Origin: Streptosporangium pseudovulgare
Lineage (GTDB): Bacteria > Actinomycetota > Actinomycetes > Streptosporangiales > Streptosporangiaceae
Length of the DNA: 64,000 nt
Direction of reading: 5' to 3'
Assembly: GCF_014648055.1 (NCBI RefSeq)
Contig: NZ_BMQJ01000016.1
Location: 124,001-188,000, forward strand
Positions 8,803 through 16,306 of the stretch are shown one piece after another. The translations under genes were made by a program, and so were the position numbers. A model generated the notes under the pieces. That model was not told where the DNA came from and made no database searches. It worked only from the letters and a program-made list of their open reading frames with translations. Within the stretch, counting starts at the first letter, position 1. The number at the start of each line of letters is the position of its first letter.

Positions 8803-8968
8803 GCCTGCGAGGCTAGGAAGGGCCGCTAGAGGCCGGCGCGAGCCGCGGTGGAGCCCGGCTCGATCCCCGCCCCGACCCCCGCGCCGAGCCCCGTGCCGAG
8901 CCCCGGTCCCGGCCCCGCGCCCGAGACCGCGCCCGAGACCGGGGCCGGGACGGGGTCGGGGCCGGGAC

Positions 8969-9017
8969 GGGACACCGGGCCGGGACACCGGGCCGGGACA
9001 CCGGGCCGGGACACTGG
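8969..9017. repeat. 13-bp tandem repeat, 3.8 copies
   Basis: GGGACACCGGGCC is repeated exactly at 8969-8981, 8982-8994 and 8995-9007, followed by GGGACACTGG at 9008-9017. It lies in the 236-bp gap between the glycosyltransferase stop and the NAT start, which is otherwise simple C/G-rich sequence (CCCCGAGCC-like runs from 8850). The gap shows no gene. Confidence 0.85.
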
Positions 9018-9038
9018 ACTTGGGCGCTGGGCCTGGGG

Positions 9039-10427
9039 TCAGGCTCCGGGCCGGACGCCGGCGCGGGCAAGTTCCTCCAGCTCGGGCACCAGCTGCGCCG
9101 GGGTGGGCAGGGCGAGCATGTCCTCGCGCAGCCGGCGGGCCGTGTCGCGGTAGGAGGGGTCGTCCAGCACGGCGGTGATCTGCTCGCGCAGGGCCTCGAC
9201 GGTGGCCTCGGCGCCGGGCAGGCAGCGGCCCACCCCGCCGCGCTCGACCTGGCGGCCGTGGAAGATCTCGTCCGGCATGTGCGGCACGACGAGCTGCGGC
9301 ACGCCGTTGACCAGCGCGGTCATCGTGCCGCCCGCGCCGCCCTGCTGGACGAGCAGGTCGCAGTCGCGCAGCAGCGCGTCCAGCGGCATCCGGCCGATCC
9401 GCAGGACGTTGTCCGGCAGCGGGTCGAACGCCGCCCGCTGCCCGTCGGTCACCGCGACCACGACCTCCGCCTTCAGACCGGCCAGGGCCTCGACGACCCG
9501 GGGGGCGATCATCATCCGGTCGAAGCCGAGCCGTTCCTGCGAGGTGCCCCAGGTGACGCAGACCCGCGGCAGGCCGGTGGGCGGCTCCAGGTCGGCCGGC
9601 AGCACCGAGGCGCCGTTGTAGGGCACGAAACGGAAGCGCCTGCGCGGCAGGTCCAGGTCGTACTGCAGCTCCGGCGGGCAGGGGTCGAGGGTCAGGTCGC
9701 CGTTGACGTCGAGCCGCTCCAGGCCGAAGCGGTCCAGCAGGTCGCCGACCACGTCGGCCTCGAACCTGGCCATCGGTCCGGTGAAGTCGACGCTCCACAG
9801 CACCCGCACCGCCGGGACGCCGCACAGCTTGCCGATGAGCGGGCCGACGAACGCCACCGGCTCGAACAGCACCAGGTCGGGACGCCAGTGGCGGGCGAAC
9901 GCGGCGGCGTCGTCGGCCTGGGCCAGCGCGGAGCGGGTGGCGACGCGGAACCCGTGCAGGCGGCGGCGGGTGTGGTCGGCGCTTCCCCCGGCATCTCCAC
10001 CGGTGCTTCCACCGGCGCTTCCCCCGGCGTTTGCTCCGGTGCTTCCGTCTGCGGAGGGCCGCGCCGCCGCGGAGCCGTCCGTCTCGCCCGCGCCCGCCGG
10101 ACCGCCCGTCGTACCCGCGGTGTTCGCGGTGGTGTTCGCCGGGCCGCCCGCCGTACCTGAGGCGTTCGCCGTACCGGTGGCCGCGGTGTCGGCGGGCGGG
10201 ACCGGTCGCCAGGACCGGGCGGCGAGTTGCTCGCGCAGCACGGCGTAGGAGTCGAAACCGGGGTCGCCGGCCGGCAGGGCGGGCAGCCCCGCCTGGACGA
10301 TGGCCGGGACGAGGCCGGGGTTGCTGACGACGACCACCTCGTGGCCGGCGGCGCGCAGCGCCCAGCACAGCGGAACCAGCGGATTGAAGTGCCCGGGCAT
10401 GTCCCAGGTCGCGGCGAGAACTCGCAC
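9039..10427 (-). CDS. Glycosyltransferase (GT-B, DUF1205/EryCIII-like) with low-complexity insert
   Basis: The 462-residue GT-B enzyme starts MRVLAATWDMPGHFNPLVPL, with the His used as base in this family. It has the activator-region motifs RHWRPDLVLFEP and DVNGDLTLDPCPPELQ, and a C-terminal donor site with QQGGAGGTMTALVNGVPQLVVP (read as two overlapping segments). Such enzymes attach TDP-deoxysugars to polyketide or enediyne aglycones. Residues 80-151 are an insertion made almost only of Gly, Ala, Thr and Ser, absent from the related glycosyltransferase at 44.8-46.1 kb. It sits between the N-domain strands, where GT-B enzymes have a flexible acceptor loop. It is the first gene of the minus-strand operon. 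Confidence 0.9.
   Translation of the reverse strand: MRVLAATWDMPGHFNPLVPLCWALRAAGHEVVVVSNPGLVPAIVQAGLPALPAGDPGFDSYAVLREQLAARSWRPVPPADTAATGTANASGTAGGPANTTANTAGTTGGPAGAGETDGSAAARPSADGSTGANAGGSAGGSTGGDAGGSADHTRRRLHGFRVATRSALAQADDAAAFARHWRPDLVLFEPVAFVGPLIGKLCGVPAVRVLWSVDFTGPMARFEADVVGDLLDRFGLERLDVNGDLTLDPCPPELQYDLDLPRRRFRFVPYNGASVLPADLEPPTGLPRVCVTWGTSQERLGFDRMMIAPRVVEALAGLKAEVVVAVTDGQRAAFDPLPDNVLRIGRMPLDALLRDCDLLVQQGGAGGTMTALVNGVPQLVVPHMPDEIFHGRQVERGGVGRCLPGAEATVEALREQITAVLDDPSYRDTARRLREDMLALPTPAQLVPELEELARAGVRPGA
9965..10190. repeat. Intragenic microsatellite encoding a Gly/Ala/Thr/Ser linker
   Basis: The DNA is a run of degenerate 12-15 base units (CCGGTGCTTCC-like) inside the glycosyltransferase. 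On the coding strand it gives repeated G-S-A/T-G-G and A-G/N-T units. Slippage of these units explains the insertion. Confidence 0.7.
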
Positions 10428-10532
10428 GCCTGCCTCCGTATCGGTGTGACGGCGGATCGGTGACCGGTCGCCGCGGCCCGTCCCGGGGTGGCGACCGGGC
10501 CATCGTGGGCGTCCGGACTCGCGGCGCCCTCA

Positions 10533-10569
10533 AGCGCCGCTCGATCGCTCGGGCGATCCTCGAGCGGCG
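10533..10569. promoter_or_regulatory. Long inverted repeat in the divergent promoter region
   Basis: CGCCGCTCGA (10535-10544) pairs with TCGAGCGGCG (10560-10569), and inside it GATCGC (10543-10548) pairs with GCGATC (10553-10558). It lies in the 323-bp gap between the glycosyltransferase (minus) and LLM oxidoreductase (plus) starts. The left arm includes AGCGCCGCT (10533-10541), which also occurs at 49902-49910 in the other divergent promoter. It could be an operator or attenuator; nothing else in the gap looks coding. Confidence 0.5.
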
Positions 10570-10750
10570 TGGCGCACAGTGGCGCGAGCAACGCGCGGAC
10601 GCCGTCGTCGTCCCGGTGACGGTGTCCCGGCGACGGTGTCCGCGCGGACAGGTCGAGGCGGGCCCGGCGGGCCACGTCCGGGCCGGCGGGAACGCCCGGA
10701 GAGCGTCCGCGGAACGTCCGCAGGACATCCGCGAGAAAAGGGAGCGGTTC

Positions 10751-11770
10751 ATGGAACTGGGGATTTTCCTCAACTACGACGGCGCGGTGCCGGTGGCCCG
10801 GGAGGCCGAGCGGCTCGGCTTCGCCTACGCGCTGGCGCCGGAGGGGTTCCGGTCCGACGCGGTCAGCGTGCTGGGCGCGGTCGCCGCGTCCACCGAGCGG
10901 ATCCGCCTCGCGCCGGGGGTGATGCAGATCCCGGCCCGCACCCCGGTGATGACGGCGCTGGCCGCGGCGACGCTGGACGGGCTGTCCGGCGGCCGGTTCT
11001 GCCTGGGCCTCGGGGTGTCCAACCCGGACGTCTCGCGCGGCTGGTACGGCGTCGACTTCGACGCGCCGCTGGCCCGCGCCCGCGAGTACGTCGAGGTGGT
11101 ACGGCTGGCGCTGACCGGCGGCCCGGTGCGCTACAGCGGCGAGCACTTCCGGCTCCCGCCGCCGGGCACCCGGGAGGCCGCGCACCTGCGGGCCGCCCCG
11201 GTCCGCGCCGACATTCCGATCTACCTCGCCGGGGTGGGACGGCGCAGCCTGGAGCTGGCCGGGGAGATCGCCGACGGCTGGATCGGGGTGTTCTGCCCGC
11301 CGGAGCGGCTGGCGGAGTCGCTGGGGCACGTGCGCGCCGGGCGGGCGCGGGCCGGCAAGGGACTTGAGGGCTTCGAGGTGATGCCGTCGATCCCGATCGG
11401 CGTGGGTGACGACCCGGAGAGGGCGGCCGAGCCGCTGCGGCCGTACTTCGCCAACTTCATCGGCATGGGCAGCAGGGAGCGGAGCGTCTACTTCACGCTG
11501 GCGGCCTCGATGGGGTTCGGCGCGGCGGCCGAGGAGATCCACGACCGCTGCCACGCCGGGGACCGGGCCGGGGCGGCGCGGGCGGTGCCGTTCGAGCTGA
11601 TCGACCGGACCTCGCTGGTCGGCGACGCCAAGCGGATCTCGGCGCGGATGGCCGAGTACGCGGCGGCCGGGGTGACCACGCTCGGGCTGACCTCGCTGGC
11701 CACCTCCCTGGACGGCCACCTGGAGACCCTGCGGGTGGCCGAGGAGGCGCTGCGGCTGCAGCGGGGGTGA
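10751..11770 (+). CDS. LLM class F420-dependent oxidoreductase
   Basis: The 339-residue protein starts MELGIFLNYDGA after GGGAG six bases upstream. It has the bacterial-luciferase-like TIM barrel features: ERIRLAPGVMQIPARTPV, LDGLSGGRFCLGLGVSNP and the later IYLAGVGRRSLELAGEIADGW. This subgroup binds F420 (or FMN) and performs hydride transfers or Baeyer-Villiger-like oxidations. Its position opposite the glycosyltransferase operon suggests a tailoring step in the same pathway. The substrate is not evident. Confidence 0.85.
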   Translation: MELGIFLNYDGAVPVAREAERLGFAYALAPEGFRSDAVSVLGAVAASTERIRLAPGVMQIPARTPVMTALAAATLDGLSGGRFCLGLGVSNPDVSRGWYGVDFDAPLARAREYVEVVRLALTGGPVRYSGEHFRLPPPGTREAAHLRAAPVRADIPIYLAGVGRRSLELAGEIADGWIGVFCPPERLAESLGHVRAGRARAGKGLEGFEVMPSIPIGVGDDPERAAEPLRPYFANFIGMGSRERSVYFTLAASMGFGAAAEEIHDRCHAGDRAGAARAVPFELIDRTSLVGDAKRISARMAEYAAAGVTTLGLTSLATSLDGHLETLRVAEEALRLQRG

Positions 11771-11829
11771 ACCGGCCGGGCCCGGCTCCGTCACGGACCG
11801 GCTGATGACCCTACGACGGCTTTGACCTG

Positions 11830-11985
11830 CCCGGCCCCGCTTCTCAGCAGACCGGCACGCCGCCGCGGCAGTGAGGCGGTAGGAGCCGGTGCCGGTTTCG
11901 ATGAGTCGCCGCCGAAGGTGAGTCGGTCGACGATTGCGGCGCAGAGGCGGGGGTCTGTGAAGGTCTTGGTCCAGCCGCTGAAGCT
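11830..11985 (-). pseudogene. IS21-family istB remnant (frameshifted)
   Basis: On the minus strand the sequence reads SGWTKTFTDPRLCAAIVDRL, then after a one-base frame change LIETGTGSYRLTA. Together these match the C-terminus of IstB-type helper ATPases of IS21 elements, which end with a W-x-x-x-F-x-D, an AIxDRLxH/F segment and ETGxSYR. No ATPase core remains. It marks a transposition scar just right of the first biosynthetic segment. Confidence 0.65.
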
Positions 11986-12068
11986 GTCGCCGGAGCGGAG
12001 GTCTCCTCGCCCGGCTTGGGGAGGGGGCCAGCCCGGCTCCTCGCGGGGGAGCCGGGCAGGAGGCCAGG

Positions 12069-12909
12069 TCAGACGGCCTGCGCGGTGGGCAGGACGGTGA
12101 TCTCGGTGAGGTTGACGTGGCGGGGCGAGGCGGCGATGAACGCCACCGTCTCAGCCACGTCCGCCGACCGCAGCGGGTCGATCTCGGTGAGCAGCCCCTC
12201 CATCAGGGCGCTGGCGTCGGGGTCGGTGACGTGACTGGGCAGCTCGGTGTCGACCATGCCGGGCTCGATCGTGGCCACCCGGATGTTCTTGGGCCCGAGT
12301 TCGACGCGCAGCAGCCGGGTGAGGTGGCTGATGTAGGCCTTGGTGCCGGAGTAGACGGAGAACTTCTCCAGGATCCGGGTCGCCGCGATCGAGGAGGTGG
12401 TGATCAGGTCCGCGGGCCGACCGGCCTCGGCGGCGGCGGTCAGGTGCGGCAGGAAGGCGCCGATGACGTTCATGACGCCGGTGATGTTCAGGTCGATCTG
12501 GCGCTGCCAGTCGTCCTGGCGCAGGTCGGTGATCGGTGAGATGAGCTGGACGCCTGCGTTGCACCGCGCGGGTCATGTCGATGAGGGCGAAGACGTTCAG
12601 GTCGAACAGAGAGCGGGCCTCGGCGTCGCTGATCTCCTCCAGCGCGCCGAGCAGGCCACGGCCTGCGTTGTTGACCAGCACGTCGATCCGGCCGAACCGG
12701 TCGACGGCGGCCTGGACGGCGGCCGGGATGGCCGCGCTGTCGGTGACGTCGAGGGCGACGGTGAGCACGTTGCCGGCTTTGGCGAGATCGTCGGGAACGC
12801 GGGCCGGGTTGCGGACCGCGATGACGACGTTGTCGTCCTGGGCGAGGGCGGAGCGGGCGATCTCGGCGCCGAGCCCGCGGGATGCTCCAGTGATGAACCA
12901 GGTGGCCAT
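12069..12909 (-). pseudogene. Chimeric short-chain dehydrogenase (two SDR genes fused out of frame)
   Basis: From an ATG at 12909 (AAGGA upstream) the first 113 residues are a normal SDR N-terminus: TGASRGLG cofactor loop, ALDVTD and LVNNAGRGLLGALEEISDAE, then LFDLNVFALIDMTRAV. At about 12561 the frame changes and the next frame restarts an earlier part of the fold, NAGVQLISPITDLRQDDW. It continues through an SSIAATR/YSGTKAYISHL catalytic region to 12069. The NAG-to-helix F part is therefore present twice in different versions, which means two SDR genes were joined by deletion rather than one gene suffering a simple frameshift. The distal half (134 residues from an ATG at 12473) lacks a cofactor site. 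Neither half is likely active alone. Confidence 0.75.
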
Positions 12910-13050
12910 GACGGTGTCCTTCGCTTCCGTTCCGTTTGACTGACATTTAGGAGTTTTGTCCAGGTCAGCGGGGCGGGAGAAGGTCGCGAGTTTCCTGGGA
13001 GGGACATACCTAGGAACCGGGCCGCGCGGCGGACCGGCCGCGCATCCGTA

Positions 13051-13077
13051 AGAGGCCGGGGCATGGCCCCGGCCTCT
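13051..13077. terminator. Hairpin after the XRE regulator gene
   Basis: AGAGGCCGGGGC and GCCCCGGCCTCT form a perfect 12-bp stem with a three-base loop. It lies 20 bases past the stop of the minus-strand regulator, before the SDR promoter. It has no T run. Confidence 0.75.
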
Positions 13078-13096
13078 CGTGTCGTGGGGTGGTGGG

Positions 13097-13969
13097 TCAG
13101 TCGGCTCTTCCGGCCAGCGCCTGATCGGGGTCCTGCAGCGCCTTCGACAGCGCTTCGTCGGCGCGGGCGCGCAGCCGCTCGAACGCCTGCGCGGTGGGCG
13201 TGGCCGGCTCGGCCTGATAGACGACGAGCTGCTGGTGCGGCGCGCCGTTGACGGTGAACGCCGAGAACAGGATGTGCAGGTCGCCCACGACCGGATGGCG
13301 CAGGTGCTTGCCTTCCTGGGTCTTGGGTTTGACGTCGTGGCGGCCCCACAGCTCGGCGAACTCGTCACTGACGGCCGACAGGTCCGCCACGACCTCGGCG
13401 ATGCGCCGATTGTCGGGGTCGTGGCCGTAGGCGGCACGGATCTCCGCCACGCACGAGTGCGCCGCCCGCTCCCACTCCTGGTAGAACTCGCGTCCGGCCG
13501 GATCGGCGAACACCATGCGGGCCAGGTTGTCGGGCGGGTGGAAGCCCTCGTGCAGCGCGGCGGCCATGGGGTTGCAGGCCAGAATGTCCAGCGCGGGGCC
13601 GAGCGTGAAGGCGGGCGAGGTGGACCAGCCGGCCATGAGCTGCAGCAGTTGCGGGCTGACGGTGGTGTCCTGCGCGCGCCGCCAGGTGCGCGACTCCGGC
13701 GACTGGACCAGCCGCCACAGGTGCTCGGTGGCGGGCACATCCAGTCGCAGCGCCCGCGCGACCGCGTCGACCACCTGAGGTGAGGGGCTGGACTCGCGGC
13801 CCTGCTCCAGCCGTACGTAGTAGTCGCTGCTCATGCCGGCCAGCATCGCCACCTCCTCGCGGCGCAGGCCCTTGACCCGGCGGCGGCCGTACTCGGGCAG
13901 GCCGACATCTTGCGGCTTGAGCGCGTCGCGGCGGGCGCGCAAGAAGTCGCCCAGCGGGGTTCCGGTCAT
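13097..13969 (-). CDS. XRE family regulator with MmyB-like ligand domain
   Basis: The 290-residue protein has an N-terminal HTH (REEVAMLAGMSSDYYVRLEQGRE) with the KGLRREEVA signature of the MmyB/XRE group. A C-terminal MmyB domain follows, with DILACNPMAAALHEGF, NLARMVFADPAGREFYQEWE and HPVVGDLHI. In actinomycetes these proteins usually control an adjacent SDR or oxidoreductase and may bind a fatty or aromatic ligand. Here the adjacent minus-strand target is the broken SDR, so the regulator may now have no working partner. Confidence 0.92.
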   Translation of the reverse strand: MTGTPLGDFLRARRDALKPQDVGLPEYGRRRVKGLRREEVAMLAGMSSDYYVRLEQGRESSPSPQVVDAVARALRLDVPATEHLWRLVQSPESRTWRRAQDTTVSPQLLQLMAGWSTSPAFTLGPALDILACNPMAAALHEGFHPPDNLARMVFADPAGREFYQEWERAAHSCVAEIRAAYGHDPDNRRIAEVVADLSAVSDEFAELWGRHDVKPKTQEGKHLRHPVVGDLHILFSAFTVNGAPHQQLVVYQAEPATPTAQAFERLRARADEALSKALQDPDQALAGRAD

Positions 13970-14210
13970 GCCGCGCCCCCAGCCGGGCCCTTGGTCCGGC
14001 CCATGGCCGGCGCGGCCTGCATGACCGTACCGAGCGTGCTCGTGCGGGCTGTCATGTCCGTCCTTTCAACGTGCGGAGTCCTTCAGAAAGCTCGGCCCCG
14101 GCGCATCACCGCGCATTCCGCCTGCCCCGATGAGCGTTCCGCCGCAGGCGCTCAGGCTGGGAACAACGCACCCAGGCTCCGCGGCGGCGCGTTGCCTACC
14201 CTCAGCTGTC

Positions 14211-15056
14211 ATGGATAGTGAGTGCAACGACCTGCTCGGGCGGTTTCTGCGGGAGCGCCGCGCGCTCGTGCGGCCCGAGCAGGCCGGGCTGCCGGCAGGC
14301 GGCCGCCGGCTGGTCCCCGGGCTGCGCCGCGACGAGGTCGCCCACCTGGCCGGCCTCAGCGTCGGCTACTACGCCCGGCTCGAACAGGGCCGGGAGCGTC
14401 CCACCCGCCAGACCGTGGAAAGCCTGGCCCGGGCACTGCGCCTGGAGGAGCAGGCCCTGGTGGAGCTGTACCGGCTGGCCCGGCCCACCGCCGGGCGCCG
14501 CCGCCCCGACCGCGTCGAGCGCGTCGTACCCGAAGTGCTGGCCCTGCTCAACGACTGGACGGTGGCCCCGGCCTACATCCTGGGCTGGTCCGGCGACGTA
14601 CTCGTCCGCAACCCGCTGGCGAACGTGCTCCACAACCGCTTCATCTTCAGCGGCAACCTGCTGCGCATGATCTTCCTCGACCCGGCAGGACGGGAGTTCT
14701 TCGGTGATTGGGCCCGCACCGCCCGAGCGGCCGTGCACGACCTGCGCCACGCGGCCCGCCAAACCCCCGACGAGCGCTACCTGCGCGAACTCGTCGGCGA
14801 ACTGGCGATCAGCAGCCCCGGCTTCCGCCGGGTGTGGGCCGCGGCCGAGCCACCCGGCAGGCTCACGCCCGGCAGCCACTTCTACCACCCCGACGTCGGT
14901 GACCTGCACCTGCGCACCGAGACCTTTCCCATCGCCAGCGCGCCGGGCCTGCGGCTCGTCGCCCATCCGGCCGAGCCGGACTCCCGCTCGGCCCAAGCCC
15001 TGGCCCTGCTGGGCACGCTGGCCACCCGGCCTGGGGAGCCGGTAAGAAGCCAGTGA
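14211..15056 (+). CDS. XRE family regulator with MmyB-like ligand domain (second copy)
   Basis: The 281-residue protein is a paralogue of the regulator at 13.1-14.0 kb, encoded divergently. It has a similar HTH (RDEVAHLAGLSVGYYARLEQ), NLLRMIFLDPAGREFFGDW and HPDVGDLHL. The ATG at 14211 is the first Met before the conserved LLGRFLRERR. Its last residues (about GEPVRSQ) are encoded by DNA that belongs to a dispersed repeat, also seen at 57.7 kb, so the native 3' end was probably replaced. No intact SDR partner remains downstream. Confidence 0.9.
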   Translation: MDSECNDLLGRFLRERRALVRPEQAGLPAGGRRLVPGLRRDEVAHLAGLSVGYYARLEQGRERPTRQTVESLARALRLEEQALVELYRLARPTAGRRRPDRVERVVPEVLALLNDWTVAPAYILGWSGDVLVRNPLANVLHNRFIFSGNLLRMIFLDPAGREFFGDWARTARAAVHDLRHAARQTPDERYLRELVGELAISSPGFRRVWAAAEPPGRLTPGSHFYHPDVGDLHLRTETFPIASAPGLRLVAHPAEPDSRSAQALALLGTLATRPGEPVRSQ

Positions 15057-15190
15057 GCCCCGAACGGCGTTGATCCTGTTGTGACTCGCCTGGTCGATGC
15101 CGGGCGGACATGACGCACCCCCCGATGCGTATCGACGAGTTGGTCGGGCACTGGACGATCCCCGGCGAAGAGCGGCCTGCGGGTCAGTGA
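15030..15190 (+). mobile_element. Tn3-type transposase remnant, copy A of a dispersed repeat
   Basis: About 145 bases match 57699-57846 in the same orientation, beginning at a GCCGGTAAGAA block and running through GAACGGCGTTGAT and a short ORF (15125-15190). The ORF starts MRIDELVGHWTIPGEER, resembling the first residues of DUF4158/Tn3-family transposases in actinomycetes. The ORF stops after 21 codons, so only the 5' end of the transposase survives. Confidence 0.6.
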
Positions 15191-15205
15191 TCCACAAAAC
15201 AGACC

Positions 15206-16306
15206 CTAGGCGTGAAGGTCGTACCAGGGGCGGTCACCGTGTTCGGCTGGAGTGCCGTCGAGCACCCGGGCAGTTCGCGCCGCCGGGTCGAGATGCACCG
15301 TGGCGAGGCTGGCCCAGCGCAGCCCGAGTTCCCTGCTCATATCGGGGAGGAGCGTCACTCCGGGTTCGCCGGGGCCGGTGACGAGTTGCTGGAGCATCTC
15401 ATCGGCACTGGCCGGTCTGGTGCGTGCGAGGCGGTCCTTCAGAAAGGTGAAGCGCTCGCCGGAGTCCGGCTGGTAGAGCCAGGTCTTCTCGTGCCGGGCG
15501 GGAGTCGGCGTGAGGAAGTGGTTGGTGCGAAGACATGTCCCGGGCGCCACCGCAGGTACCTCGAACACTCCGGCAGGGCTGAGGTCGAGCAGCACGGCGC
15601 GTTCCTGCTCGAACAGCATGAAGGACCCCGATGAAGTGATGGGGGCCTCGTGGAGGATCTCGAGTGCGTGATCAACGTGATCGGCCTCTTCGAGAAGGAG
15701 CGCTGCCAGGACGTGCATGGGGATGCCGCCGGTGCGGTCATCCTGATGCCCGAGGATGTTGAAATGGAGTGCGAGTCCTGCGCTGTTGACCCCGATCTTG
15801 GCGAGGATCCCGTGTTCGGTGATGCCGACGTAGCGGTGGGCGCCACCGCCGGAATCGATGGTGTGCCAGTAGGGGCTGAGTTCGACGTGCCAGTCCCACG
15901 TCTGCACACCGAGGTGAGTGCGCCCGCCCTCGGCGTCGGTGACTTCCCGCACGATCGTCGAGCACTCGCCGGGTGGGACGGTGCGGCTGCGGGCGAGGAT
16001 CTCGGTGCGCGCGTTCAGGGCCGCGACGCGCCAGGTCTCGACGCCGGCACCATCCGCGATGCCTTCGATCTGCTCGGCCAGGTTCGGCCGGAAGGCGTTG
16101 ACGGCGTCGAGAGTACGGTGGGCGTCGTCCCGGACAACGTCGGGGTCGATGCCGCCGGCGGCGAAGAGGCGGTCGTAGGCGTCGATGGCGCCGGGCAGGG
16201 TGGCGGCGAGCTGCCTGCCGCGACTCCGGCCGCGGTGACGTGGCCGGGTGTCCTCGGCCGTGACGTGCAACCTGGCCTCGGGGCGATGAAACGGAATCTG
16301 CGTCAT
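15206..16306 (-). CDS. C45 family autoproteolytic acyltransferase/hydrolase
   Basis: The 366-residue protein resembles penicillin acyltransferase-type (C45, Ntn-hydrolase) enzymes. The predicted self-cleavage and nucleophile Cys is about residue 114 in PPGECSTIV. It is followed by the family segments HLGVQTWDWH and GITEHGILAKIGVNSAGLALHFN. The family hydrolyses or transfers N-acyl groups. The ATG overlaps the amidohydrolase stop (ATGA), so the three genes of this operon are translationally coupled. Together with the permease and amidohydrolase I infer uptake and stepwise hydrolysis of an N-acylated compound. Confidence 0.85.
   Translation of the reverse strand: MTQIPFHRPEARLHVTAEDTRPRHRGRSRGRQLAATLPGAIDAYDRLFAAGGIDPDVVRDDAHRTLDAVNAFRPNLAEQIEGIADGAGVETWRVAALNARTEILARSRTVPPGECSTIVREVTDAEGGRTHLGVQTWDWHVELSPYWHTIDSGGGAHRYVGITEHGILAKIGVNSAGLALHFNILGHQDDRTGGIPMHVLAALLLEEADHVDHALEILHEAPITSSGSFMLFEQERAVLLDLSPAGVFEVPAVAPGTCLRTNHFLTPTPARHEKTWLYQPDSGERFTFLKDRLARTRPASADEMLQQLVTGPGEPGVTLLPDMSRELGLRWASLATVHLDPAARTARVLDGTPAEHGDRPWYDLHA

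Noticed and set aside
8969-9017. CRISPR-like spacing of repeats
   Set aside because: The units are directly adjacent with no spacers and only 13 bp long. The same holds for the other tandem repeats.
8813-9178. Proline/glycine-rich frames in the gap between NAT and glycosyltransferase
   Set aside because: They simply translate the 13-bp and CCCCGAGCC-like repeats; no start with a sound RBS and no conserved sequence.
1994-11770. Rifamycin/ansamycin cluster because of the RifF-like NAT and the rox gene
   Set aside because: No AHBA genes and no type I PKS are present, and NAT and Rox families are widespread outside ansamycin producers.
12151-13740. Single 529-residue minus-strand protein spanning the SDR and XRE region
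   Set aside because: It is a continuous frame by chance: out of frame with the XRE regulator, in frame only with the first SDR half and then out of frame again.
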